Shown: in pieces, positions 46,395 to 57,400 of the stretch
Numbering within the stretch: the stretch's first letter is position 1
How the letters are laid out: the number at the start of each line of letters is the position of its first letter
Source: Sophora flavescens
Taxonomy: Eukaryota; Streptophyta; Magnoliopsida; Fabales; Fabaceae
NCBI GenBank assembly: GCA_030762895.1
Contig: JAUPTC010000020.1
Location: 806,001-870,000 of the forward strand
DNA length: 64,000 nucleotides
Direction: 5' to 3'
The notes under the pieces: generated by a model
What the model saw: the letters and a program-made list of their open reading frames with translations, nothing else
The model's database searches: none
What the model was told of the DNA's origin: nothing
Translations under genes and position numbers: made by a program

Positions 46395-47678
46395 ATGGCT
46401 CGTGGAAGAGGACGTCCGATTGACAGTAATGACAGAACTCCTGAAAGAATTGTGGGAGCTAACAATGTGGAAAATAATCATACCGGAAGTGGAGGAGAGT
46501 CATATGAGACTCAAGATACCATGAAAAACATAGTTACCGCTCTGTTGTTACAAACACAAAGAGAATCTTTGAGATGCTACAGATGAACAAAGAACAGTAG
46601 GAACAACAGAATCAAAGGAGAGCTGCTACAGCTGAAGATGCCGAAATGGCTACTTTCCTGAAAGGGAAGCCACCTCAATTCCGAGGAGATTATGATCCAG
46701 AGAAGGCAGAATGATGGATACAATAGATCGAAAAGATATTCAATACCATGCGCTGCAGAGAGGATAGGAAAGTGACGTATGCTGCCTTCATGCTAACTGG
46801 AGGAGCAGAGTCTTGGTGGAGAGGCAAGCGAAGATTACTGGATGCCGAAGGCAGAGTTATCAACTGGCAGCTGTTTAGTGACTGTTTCTTTGAGAAGTAT
46901 TTTCCGCGTCTAGTTCGATGCGAGAAAGAAAGGGAATTCATGAGTCTCAAACAAGGCAACATGACGGTTGGTGATTATGCATCACGATTTGAGGCGCTGA
47001 TTAAATATTCTGAATTTTATCAGAGATTCCCAGATGAAGATTGGCAATGTAGAAGGTTTGAGGAAGGACTCCGACATGGACTACAAAGGGCTATAGTATC
47101 TCTCGATATCCAGAGTTTTCCGGAACTAGTAGAGAGATGCAGTGCCATAGAAAGCATAGATCTGAGGCAAGGCTGGCGGCGAGGCGGCAGAGAGGAGTGG
47201 AGGTCCTATTCGATCAGGTCTCCAATGGAGAGAAGATAGGGGTTCTCAAGAGAGACAAGGACCATATGCCAGACAATTGCAGACAGTGGCACCAACACCA
47301 GTAGCTACCACACCAGTGGTTGGAACAAGCCAGCAATAACAACGCTTAGTTTGTTTTGAGATCTGAGAGGACCGCACTATGTTAGGAATTGTAAGGAGGG
47401 ATCTGGTTGTTTCAACTGTGGGAAACCAGGTCATTTTGCTCGAGATTGTAGACAGAAAGGTATGCCGCAACCAAGTAGCTGGGAATAGGGAAGTGGAGGT
47501 TATAGAGGTGGAACCCGGGGAGGAGTTTCTGCAACCGATCGTGAGATGGTTAGGCCTCAATTTCTTTGGTAGAGTGTTTACCATAAGAAGAGTTGAATCC
47601 CCTCACGCTGCAGATCTCATACACGGTATGTATGATTTTGATATAAATTGGAATAATAGAATATGTTCGAAGGATTAA
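46395..47678 (+). pseudogene. gag relic, unit 3
   Basis: Best-preserved capsid-like domain (46748-47200): LTGGAESWWRGK through SFPELVERCSAIESIDLR in one frame. It shares the TAG/TGA/TAG stops (46598, 46712, 46724). The first zinc knuckle is scrambled at 47353-47369, and the second lies at about 47410-47454. The terminal GRVFTIRRVESPHAADLIHG is intact, in a different frame from the knuckles. Confidence 0.85.
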
Positions 47679-47939
47679 GTTTTAATTATGTCCTTTAAGA
47701 ATGTTAGATCAAGTTGGAAAAGTTAAGGACAATGAATAGAATATAGTGATGGATAAGTTCGAGGATAAATGGGATGATATAAGCATGAATTCTATTATGA
47801 AGTTACCATTGTCACCTAAGGGAAAAACAGCGATGAGAAATATATTGTTGGAGCTTTAGATTAAGATAAGATTATAAGATGATGTCTAGTGTTGAGTTAA
47901 GAAATTCGAGGACGGAATTTTTTCTAAGAAGGGTAGTAA
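47679..47939 (+). other. Post-gag 3' region and polypurine tract, unit 3
   Basis: As in units 1 and 2, but the purine tract reads AAGAAGGG (47926-47933), AAGGACAATG replaces AAGGAGAATG near 47727, and one base is missing in the GAGGACGGAA-proximal run. Confidence 0.75.
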
Positions 47940-49034
47940 TGTAACACCTGTATTTTCTTGTGTTAAATAACGATAATACATATAAATATGTTTATAAATT
48001 TATTTGAGTTTTATAAAATTATTTTAAATAAACGGAGATTATTACTCAATCCTACTTGACCAGTAGGAAGCTACGATTAAAATTTAGGTTGGAAAGTCGG
48101 GCGAAAACCCGTGCGAATTCCATTGTGATATAATAATACTTGCTCAAAAGACCTAATTTTAATTCGTGAACGAAAGACTTAAGTTTAGTATTTTATTTTC
48201 TACGATTCTGTATTTTTAGAATTATTTCCAGAAAAAATAAAATAATTTACGTTTTTCGTGCGAACGCGTAATCGGGTAGACGACGGAAGGGAAATTAGAG
48301 TTTCTAAGAGTAAATAGAGGGTTTATCTTAGGATTTTGAGATGATTCAAGGGGATGAATCATATTTTTAAGTCTAGAAGGTTTTTCAGGGTTAAATAGAA
48401 AATTTAGGAATTTTACGTTTAAGCCCCGAACTTTCTGTAAATTACCCTTTTGTCCCTAAATTAGTTTTTTTTAAGTTTTTCCAAGTGGATTGGGCTAGAA
48501 TCATTGTTTCTAATCTTAAATGGTCGTGGCTTAGAAGCCCAAACTTTTATAGTTCATAGTTTGAGTTCAAAAAGCCATTAAAGTTTCCTTAAGTTTCCTA
48601 TCTTAAGCTTAATGCTTAAATCTTCAAGTGGGCCCCACAAAAATGAAACCAAGCCCAAATTGAGCAAGTCCATGCGCAAGCCCATGAGGGAGAAGGGGCT
48701 GCCCTCATAATTCTTAGATGAGCCAAGAATTTTCTAGAATGTTCTCCATTCTTCTACTTTGTTCTTTAAGCTTCAACAATCTTCTTCAACAAATCTTCTA
48801 CAACAAGCTAGGTTTTCCTAAGATATTTATGACAAAAATCAGCCAAAGTTAGTCAAGATAAGACCACATTAAATGTGGCAAGTGGTCATCATGACAATTT
48901 ATTAGCAATTTGCAAAATAGTCCTTATACTTTTGGAATCTTTGCAAATTGGTCCCTATGAGTTATTTGCACTTTAATCCTTTGAAAACCACCTCATTTCT
49001 ACTTGGTCCTCAAAAGTGGCGCAGCCCACATGCC

Positions 49035-49042
49035 TATAAATA
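49035..49042 (+). promoter_or_regulatory. TATA box, LTR 4
   Basis: TATAAATA in the same context. Transcription from here would read out into the right-hand satellite. Confidence 0.55.
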
Positions 49043-50798
49043 CCCTCCTCTCACTTTTCATTTAGTTCTTTGGTCATTTGCTTTCTAAAAACTCTAAAGT
49101 TTCCAAGTTTCTTAGTTCTAAGTTGCAAAGCAAGTTCTTGGATTTCCTTTGTCATTGATTTTCAAGAGGTAAATTCTAATCTTCATTATTAATCATGCCT
49201 ATGTTCTTTAGTAAGTTTCTTGATTCAAGGCTTATATCATGGTTGTTCATCATTTTCAAGTTTCTAACCCTAGAACTTTGAAAAGTCATAATAAATTCTA
49301 GAAAAATCTAATGATGATGAAACTACTTTCTATCTTCTAGATATCATGTCTACTATCTAAATCCAAGAGCATGAAGCAATCAAAAATTTCTTTCTTGAAA
49401 ACCTAGCCTTGGCCGAATCTATCAAAGTAGGTTTGGTAGAGTTTTTGTTCATGGTTTTCATTAATGATCTTGTTAATCAAGCTATTAGTATGTATGATTA
49501 ATAAATCCAAGTTGGTTTATTAAACTAAGAACCCTAACCCTAAGATTATGTTGAGGCCGAATCCTTGTATAAAAGAGATAGGAAGTTTTGAGTTTCAACT
49601 TTAGTTGTTTAGTCACTAATCCATGATTTAGGTTAATCAAGGATCATTAATCTATGAATTAATCATGATTAGCAATTTTAAGGATTTTGAACCCTAAAAG
49701 TCAGCCCTTGGCCGAAACCCTAACCCTAAAGGTTATAGAATTTTGTTTCAAATTTTAGTCTTGTAATAAGTAATCTATGTTAGTTAAGACTCTAGTAATT
49801 AGGATCCAAAAGATGGCATTAAGAAGATAACCCTAAACCTATTTTCTAAGTGTTGGCCGAACCTAGCCCTAAAGTGTCATAGATGGTTGTTAGTTGATTA
49901 ATTATAGATATGTTGTTTGGTTGAAGGTGGTTGTGTTAACTCGTGGCGGGATAACGAGGATCGTCGCGTACGTATTTCCGGTGCTAGCTCAGGTGGGGAA
50001 AAGAATCAACCTATCGTCGGAATCGATAAGTAGTAGATTATATGATAATTGTGTAGGGCGACCTAAACCCTACTAGTAGTTGAGTAATCGACAAGACCAA
50101 AATCTCATTGGAAACCTTTTCTGTAAAACCAATGTGATTCGGGGATTATAGGTTTATCGACATTAAGTTGATTTTAAGTATTTGAGGATGTTTGATTTTA
50201 TGTTATCAAATTTACTGTGATACGCTGGTTGAGGTATTCCATCTGCATGTGACGTATTATTTCGGTGATTGAATATTTATGATATTGAGGATGTTTGTTG
50301 TCCTGTCATGACCGTGATGGTTGTCATGGCCAGCCGTGACATGCAGTCCGACTTTGTTATTTATTTGGTTTGATTATTATGAGTTGGTTGTGTTAAATTG
50401 CTTTATATGATATTGAGATATATGAATATTTTTCGATGTTATGTTATGCATGATCTGCCTGGTTGTTAATATTGTGCTTAGCTGAATTTAAGTAAGGATA
50501 TGTGTTGTTCGGGAGATAATTGTTTGGGTGAGAGAATAAAGGTGATTTAGAGGTGCCTAGCCTAATTAAGTGGTTTTATCTATGAGGAAAAAGGTGTTGA
50601 GACTTTGATGGAAGGTTGAGGCACTAGGTTGTTATTGATGTAATTTAGGGAGATTCATTTATCGAGATATTGTTAGTCACAGTCGTGTGAGTGGAACACA
50701 CGAGGTCGGGATATCCTATGTTGGGGATATCGGATATTGCGGGTGAGTGCCCTACGGATGTGGATGCCGAGGTAGACTACCGTAATACTCTTTAGTTC

Positions 50799-51051
50799 TT
50801 GACACGTTCAAATGTTCTTGGCACTGGACCGTTTTGGATTGATATTCCTTGACGAGTTCGTATATTAATGGCACTGGACCGTTATGGAAGGATGTTCCTT
50901 TACGAGTTCGAATGTTCTTGGCACTGGACCTTTATGGAAGTATGTTCCTTGACGAGTTCGTATATTAATGGCACTTTGGACCGTTATGGAAGGATGTTCC
51001 TTGACGAGTTCGTATGTTATTGGCCTTTGGACCATTTTAGACTAATAAGTG
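50799..51051 (+). repeat. 50-bp minisatellite in LTR 4
   Basis: Five units, the first TGGCACTGGACC at 50819. The fourth and fifth carry ACTTTGGACC/CCTTTGGACC in place of CACTGGACC, changes of the same CTG-to-CTTTG style seen elsewhere in the array. Confidence 0.85.
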
Positions 51052-51738
51052 TTTAGTCTTTGATGCGTTTCGAAAGTTATTGGTACTGGACTGTTCGGGA
51101 CTACTGACTAATGTGACAGGAGTGAAGATGGCCACATCAGTATAAAGTTTTAGTTGTACGGGCTGAGGGTAGAGGATGATATAGTGAATTGAGGATGATT
51201 GTTGATTTTGAGTGATGCGTGTTTGTGACAATTACTGTATAATTTGCTATTACTCTTTTCCGCTTTTTGATGATAGAACTGTTTCTTATTCCCTATATCT
51301 TTGTGTGTTATATTTTATTTACGATGTGATAAATGCGAGAAGACCCGATGGAGGAACCAGTTGCTGAGGAGTTAGATGGAACTCCGTATGAACCGGATGC
51401 TGGAGGTCGAGCTGTGATTCATGGCGATTAGAGTATAGACGTTATGGCCAGTGTGTCTAAGTAGTATTTATAATTCCGCTAAGTATGTTGTAGTGAAGTT
51501 TATGCCTGTGAGGGATCCTACTGAGAGGATACCCTCAGCAGTGTTTTGGTAATGTAATAAATAAACATGTGTGTAATTATATAGTACAACTTTGGTGTAT
51601 TTTATATTTGTAGAAGTTATATGATTATTAATTAAGTTTTAAACTTTTACGTATTTTCAAACGTTAAGCGCGCGATTAAGTAAATAAATAATTAAGGATT
51701 TAATGTTTTAATACAATGGGGCATAGCGGGGTGTCTCA

Positions 51739-51743
51739 GTAGG
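51739..51743 (+). repeat. Target site duplication, right copy (GTAGG)
   Basis: Directly after the LTR 4 terminus. Identical to 31225-31229. Confidence 0.92.
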
Positions 51744-52320
51744 TCTCTTCCTTATCTCTCTAGGGTCATCAAGATCACCAAAATCCGATATCTGTAGCTC
51801 TAGTTATGCTCTCCGCAAGGCAACAAGGTCAGGATGAGTGAAAAATCCGAAAATAAACAATGTTTAGCAATTAAGCCCAATAATGTAAAAGCAAAAACAT
51901 TGATTGTAAAAGTTGTCTAATTTCCGTCTCTCTCTGGTATGCGCGTCTGTAAACTGCTATTTATCCTTATTATTCCTGACATAACCCTAGACCAAATTAA
52001 GGGCCTCTGAATAAGCTTTCCAAAAAGGTATCATAAGCCTTAAATGGGCTTAAGATGAGTAAGTGAGGCCAATTTAAGTGAAGGAACATCATGGACTGCA
52101 CACTGATCCGCGCCAGAGAACACGGGACCGTATTTAGCCTTGATTTTGGCCTAACTTGACAATTCTTGGGAAACCTGAAATTGTAGGTCTCTTCCTTATC
52201 TTTCTAGGGACAGCAAGATCACCAAAATCCTATATCTGTAGCTCTAGTTATGCTCTGCACAAGGCAACATGGTCAGGATGAGTGAAAAATCCGAAAATTA
52301 ACAATGTTTAGCATTAAGCC

Positions 52321-52440
52321 CAATAATGTAAAATCAAAAACAATGAAGGGCCTCTGAATACGGGCCTCTGAATAAGCTTTCCAACAAGGGCTATTCAGAG
52401 CCACCAAAAAAACCCTAGACCAAATTAAGGGCCTCTGAAT
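52321..52440. repeat. Rearranged satellite monomer
   Basis: The block GGGCCTCTGAATA appears three times within about 90 bp. Between copies lies GGGCTATTCAGAGCC, which looks like a partly inverted piece of the same block, and then an A-run. The rest of the monomer (the CTGGCTTGTGCGGCTG part) is missing. This is a local deletion, duplication and inversion. Confidence 0.7.
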
Positions 52441-54472
52441 AAGCTTTCCAATAAGGTATCATATGCCTTAATTGGGCTTAAGATGAGTAAGTTAGGCCCA
52501 TTTAAGTGAAGGTACATCATGGACTGCGCACTGATTTGTGCCAGAGAACTCGGGACTCAATGTAGCCTTGATTTTGACTAATTTGACAATTCATGTGAAA
52601 CATGAAATTGTAGGTCTCCTCCTTATCTTTTTAGGGATAGCAAGACAACCAAAATCCGATATTTGTAGCTCTAGTTATGCTCTGTGCAAGGCAACAAGGC
52701 CAGGATGAGTGACAAATCCGAAAATTAACAATGTTTAGCAATTAAGCCCAATTAAGCCCCAAAATGTAAAAGCAAACACAATAATTGTAAAAGTTGTATA
52801 ATTTTCGTCTCTCTCTGGCTTGTGCGGCTGCAAACTGCTATTTACGCATATTAATGCTTTCCTAAACCAAGACCAAATTAAGGGCCTATGAATATTCTTT
52901 CCAACAAGGAATCATATTCCTTAATTGGCCTTAAGATGAGTAAGTTAGGCCCATTTAAGTGATGGAACATCGTGGACTGCGCACTGATCATCGCCAGAGA
53001 ACTCGGGACCCAATTTAGCCTTGATTTTGGCCAAATTTGACAGTTCTTGTGAAACCTGAAATTGTAGGTCTCTTCCTTATCTTTCTAATGACAGCAAAAT
53101 CACCAAAATCCGATATCTGTAGCTCAAGTTATGCTCTGTGCAAGGCAACAAGGTCAGGATGAGTGAAAAATCAGAAAATTAACAATGTTTTGCAATTAAG
53201 CCCAATTAAGCCCAATAATGTAAAAGCAGAAACATTGATTGTAAAAGTTGTCTAATTTCTGTCTCTCTCTGGCTTGTACGGCTGTAAACTGCTATTTTTA
53301 TCTTATTAATCCCGACCTATCCCTAGACAAAATTATGGGCCTCAGAATAAGCTTTCCAACAAGGTATCATATGCCTTAATTGAGCTTAAGATGAGTAAGT
53401 TACACCCATTTAAGTGAATGACATTCATGGACTGCACACTGATCCGCGCCAGGGAACTCGGGAACCAATTTAGCCTTGAAGTTTGCCTAATTTGACAATC
53501 TTGTGAAACCTGAAATTTTAGGTCTCTTTCTTATCTTTCTAGGGACAGCAAGATCACCAAAATCGGATATCTGTAGCTCTAGTTATGCTCTGTGCAAGGC
53601 AACAAGGTCAGGGTGAGTGAAAAATCTGAAAATTAACAATGTTTAACAATGAAGCCCAATTAAGCCCAATAATGTAAAAGCAAAAACATTGATTGTAAAA
53701 GTTGTCTAAATTCCGTCTATCTCTGGCATGTGCGGCTGTAAACTGTTACTAATGCTTTTTAATCCTGACCTAACCCTAGACCAAATTATGGGCCTCTGAA
53801 TAAGCTTTCCAACAAGGTATCATATGGCTTAATTGGGCTTAAGATCAGTAAGTTAGGCCCATTTATGTGAAGGAACATCATGGACTGTGCACTGATTCGC
53901 GTTAGAGAACTCAGGACCCAATTTAGCCTTGATTTTGGCCTAATTTAACAATGATTGTGACACCTGAAATTGTAGGTCTCTTCCTTATCTTTCTAGGGAC
54001 AGCAAGATCACCAAAATCCGATATCAGTAGCTCTAGTTATGCTCTGCACAAGGCAACATGGTTAGGATGAGTGAAAAATCCGAAAATTAACAGTGTTTAG
54101 CATTAAGCCCAATAATGTAAAAGCAAAAACAATGATTGTAAAAGTTGTCTAATTTCCGTCTCTCTCTAACTTGTACCACTATGAGCTGCTATTTATGCTT
54201 ATTAATCCTGAGCTAACCCTAGACCATATTAAGGGCCTCTGAATATGCTTTCCAACAAGGTATCATAAGCCTTAATTGGGCTTAAGATGAGTAAGTTAGG
54301 CCGATTTAAGTGAAGGAACATCATGGACTGCACACTGATCCGCGCCAGAGAACACGGGACCCAATTTAGCCTAGATTTTGGCCAAATTTGACAATTCTTG
54401 TGAAACCTGAAATTGTAGGTCTCTTCCTTATCTTTCTAGGGACAGCAAGATCACCAAAATCCGATATATGTG

Positions 54473-57400
54473 GCTCTAGTTATGCTCTGCGAAAGGCAAC
54501 AAGGTCAGGAAGAGCGAAAAATCCAAAAATTAACAAAGTTTAGCAATTAAGCCCAACAATGTAAAAGCAAAAACAATGATTGTAAAAGTTGTCTAATTTC
54601 CGTCTCTCTCTGGCTTGTGCGGCTGTAAACTGCTATTTATGCTAATTAATCCTGACCTAACCCTAGACCAAATTAAGGGCCTCTGAATAAGCTTTCCAAC
54701 AAGGCATCATAAGCCTTAATTGGGCATAAGATGAGTAAGTTAGGCCCATTTAAGTGAGGGAACATCGTGGACTGTGCACTGATCCGTGCCAGAGAACTCC
54801 GGACTCAATGTAGCCTTGATTTTGGCCTAATTTGACAATTCATGTGAAACCTGAAATTGTAGGTCTCCTCCTTATCTTTCGAGGGACAGCAAGATCACCA
54901 AAATCTGATATATGTAGCTCTAGTTATGTTCTGCACAAGGCAACAAGGTCAGGATGAGTGAAAAATCCGAAAATTAACAATGTTTAGTAATTAAGCCCAA
55001 TATGTAAAATCAAAAACAAAGATTGTAAAAGTTATCTAATTTCTGTATCTCTCTGGCATGTGCGGCTGTAAACTGTTATTTATGCTTATTAGTCCTAACA
55101 AAACCCTAGACCAAATTAAGGGCCTCTGAATAAGCTTTCCAACAAGGTATCATATGGCTTAAATGGGTTTAAGATGAGTAAGTTAGGCCATTTTAAGTGA
55201 AGGAACAGCATGGACCGTGCGTTGATCCGCGCCAGAGAACTCGAGACCCAATTTAGCCTTGATTTTGGCCTAGTTTGACAATTCTTGTGAAACCTGAAAT
55301 TGCAGGTCTCTTCCTTATCTTTCTAGGGACAACAAGATCACCAAAATCCGATATCTGTAGCTCTAGTTATACTCTGCACAAGGCAACATGGTCAGGATGA
55401 GTGAAAAATCCGAAAATTAACAATGTTTAGCAATTTAGCGCAATAATGTAAAAGCAAAAATAATGATTGTAAAAGTTGTCTAATTTCCGTCTCTCTCTGG
55501 CTTGTGCGGCTGTAAATTGCTATTTATGCTTATTAATCCTAACCTAACCCTAGACCAAATTAAGGGCCTCTGAATAAGTTTCCAAGAAGGCATCATAAGC
55601 CTTAATTGGGCTTAAGATAAGTAACTTAGGCCTATTTAACTGAAGGAACATCATGGGTGTGCAATCGATCCGCGCCGAGAACTTGGGACTCAATGTAGCC
55701 TTTATTTTGGACTAATTTGACAATTCATGTGAAACCTGAAATTGTAGGCCTACTCCTTATCTTTCTAGGGACAGCAAGATCACTAAAATCGGATATCTGT
55801 AGCTCTAGTTATGCTCTGCACAAGGCAACAAGGTCGGGATGATTGAAAAATCCAAAAATTAACAATGTTTAGCTATTAAGCCCAATTAAACCCAATAATG
55901 TAAAATCAAAAACAAAGATTGTAAAAGTTATCTAATTTCCGTCTCTCTTTGGCATGTGCGGCTGTCAGAACTGTTATTTATGCTTGATTAATCCCGACCA
56001 AACCCTAGACCAAATTAAGGGCCTCTCGAATAAGCTTTCAAACAAGGTATCATTAATCGGGCTTAAAATGAGTAAGTTAGACCCATTTAAGTGAAGGAAC
56101 ATCATGGACTGTGCACTGATCCGCGCCAGAGAACTCGGGACCCAAATAAGCCTAGGATGTGCCGTAAGGTCACCATTCTTCTGTAACCTGTAATTGTAGA
56201 TCTCTTCCTTATCTTTCTAGAGACAAGAAGATCACCAAAATCCGATATCTCGTAGCTCTAGTTATGCTCTGTGCAAGGCAACAAGGTCAGGGTGAGTAAA
56301 AACTCCGAAAATTAACAATGTTTAGCAATTAAGCCCAATAATGTAAAAGCAGAAACATTGATTGTAAAAGTTGTCTAATTTCTGTCTCTCTCTGGCTTGT
56401 GCGGCTGTAAACTGCTATTTTTATCTTATTAATCCCGACCTATCCCTAGACCAAATTATGGGCCTCAGAATAAGCTTTCCAACAAGGTATCATATGCCTT
56501 AATTGGGCTTAAGATGAGTAAGTTACACCCATTTAAGTGAATGACATTCATGGACTACACACTGATCCGCGCCAGGGAACTCGGGAACCAATTTAGCCTT
56601 CAAGTTTGCCTAATTTGACAATTCTTGTGAAACCTGAAATTGTAGGTCTCTTTCTTATCTTTCTAGGGACAGTAAGATCACCAAAACCCGATATCTGTAG
56701 CTCTAGTTATGCTCTGTGCAAGGCAACAAGGTCAGGGTGAGTGAAAAATCTGAAAATTAACAATGTTTAACAATGAAGCCCAATTAAGCCCAATAATGTA
56801 AAAGCAAAAACATTGATTGTAAAAGTTGTCTAAATTCCATCTATCTCTGGCATGTGCGGCTGTAAACTGTTACTAATGCTTATTAATCCTGACCTAACCC
56901 TAGACCAAATTATGGGCCTCTGAATAAGCTTTCCAACAAGGTATCATATGGCTTAATTGGGGTTAAGATGAGTAAGTTAGGCCCATTTATGTGAAGGAAC
57001 ATCATGGACTATGCACTGATTCGCGTCAGAGAACTCAAGACCCAATTCAGCCTTGATTTTGGCCTAATTTAACAATGATTGTGAAAACTGAAATTGTAGG
57101 TCTCTTCCTTATCTTTCTAGGGACAGCAAGATCACCAAAATCCGATATCTGTAGCTCTAGTTATGCTCTGCACAAGGCAACGTGGTCAGGATGAGTGAAA
57201 AATCCGAAAATTAACAGTGTTTAGCATTAAGCCCAATAATGTAAAAGCAAAAACAATGATAGTAAAAGTTGTCTAATTTCCGTCTCTCTCTGGCTTGTAC
57301 GACTGTAAGCTGCTATTTATGCTTATTAATCCTGACCTAACCCTAGACCATATTAAGGGCCTCTGAATAAGCTTTCCAACAAGGTATCATAAGCCTTAAT

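Larger units (their letters stand above)
31230..51738 (+). mobile_element. Tandem gag-only Ty3/gypsy (TR-GAG-like) array: four LTRs, three gag internal regions
   Basis: The structure is LTR (31230-35028), internal (35029-36796), LTR (36797-40595), internal (40596-42362), LTR (42363-46164), internal (46165-47939), LTR (47940-51738). Each internal region starts with an initiator-Met-tRNA primer site and ends with a purine tract. It holds only a gag relic and no protease active site, RT, RNase H or integrase. A 5-bp target duplication flanks the entire 20.5 kb, so it entered as one insertion. LTR start TGTAACACC and the gag type suggest a chromovirus-related Ty3/gypsy origin. Gag-only elements of this kind have been described in plants as TR-GAGs and need enzymes from other elements. 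Confidence 0.92.
47940..51738 (+). repeat. LTR 4 (outer 3' LTR), 3799 bp
   Basis: It ends GTGTCTCA, then the right target duplication. It carries more scattered small differences than the other three (for example near 47947-47975, 48060-48140, 50300-50345, 50940-51025), many at CAG/CTG positions, plus a few substitutions such as TAGTACAAC for TAGTACGAC. Confidence 0.92.

Noticed and set aside
31230..51738. Three separate or nested retroelement insertions
   Set aside because: No satellite and no target duplications between the units. Only the outermost ends carry GTAGG, and LTR 2 is a recombinant.
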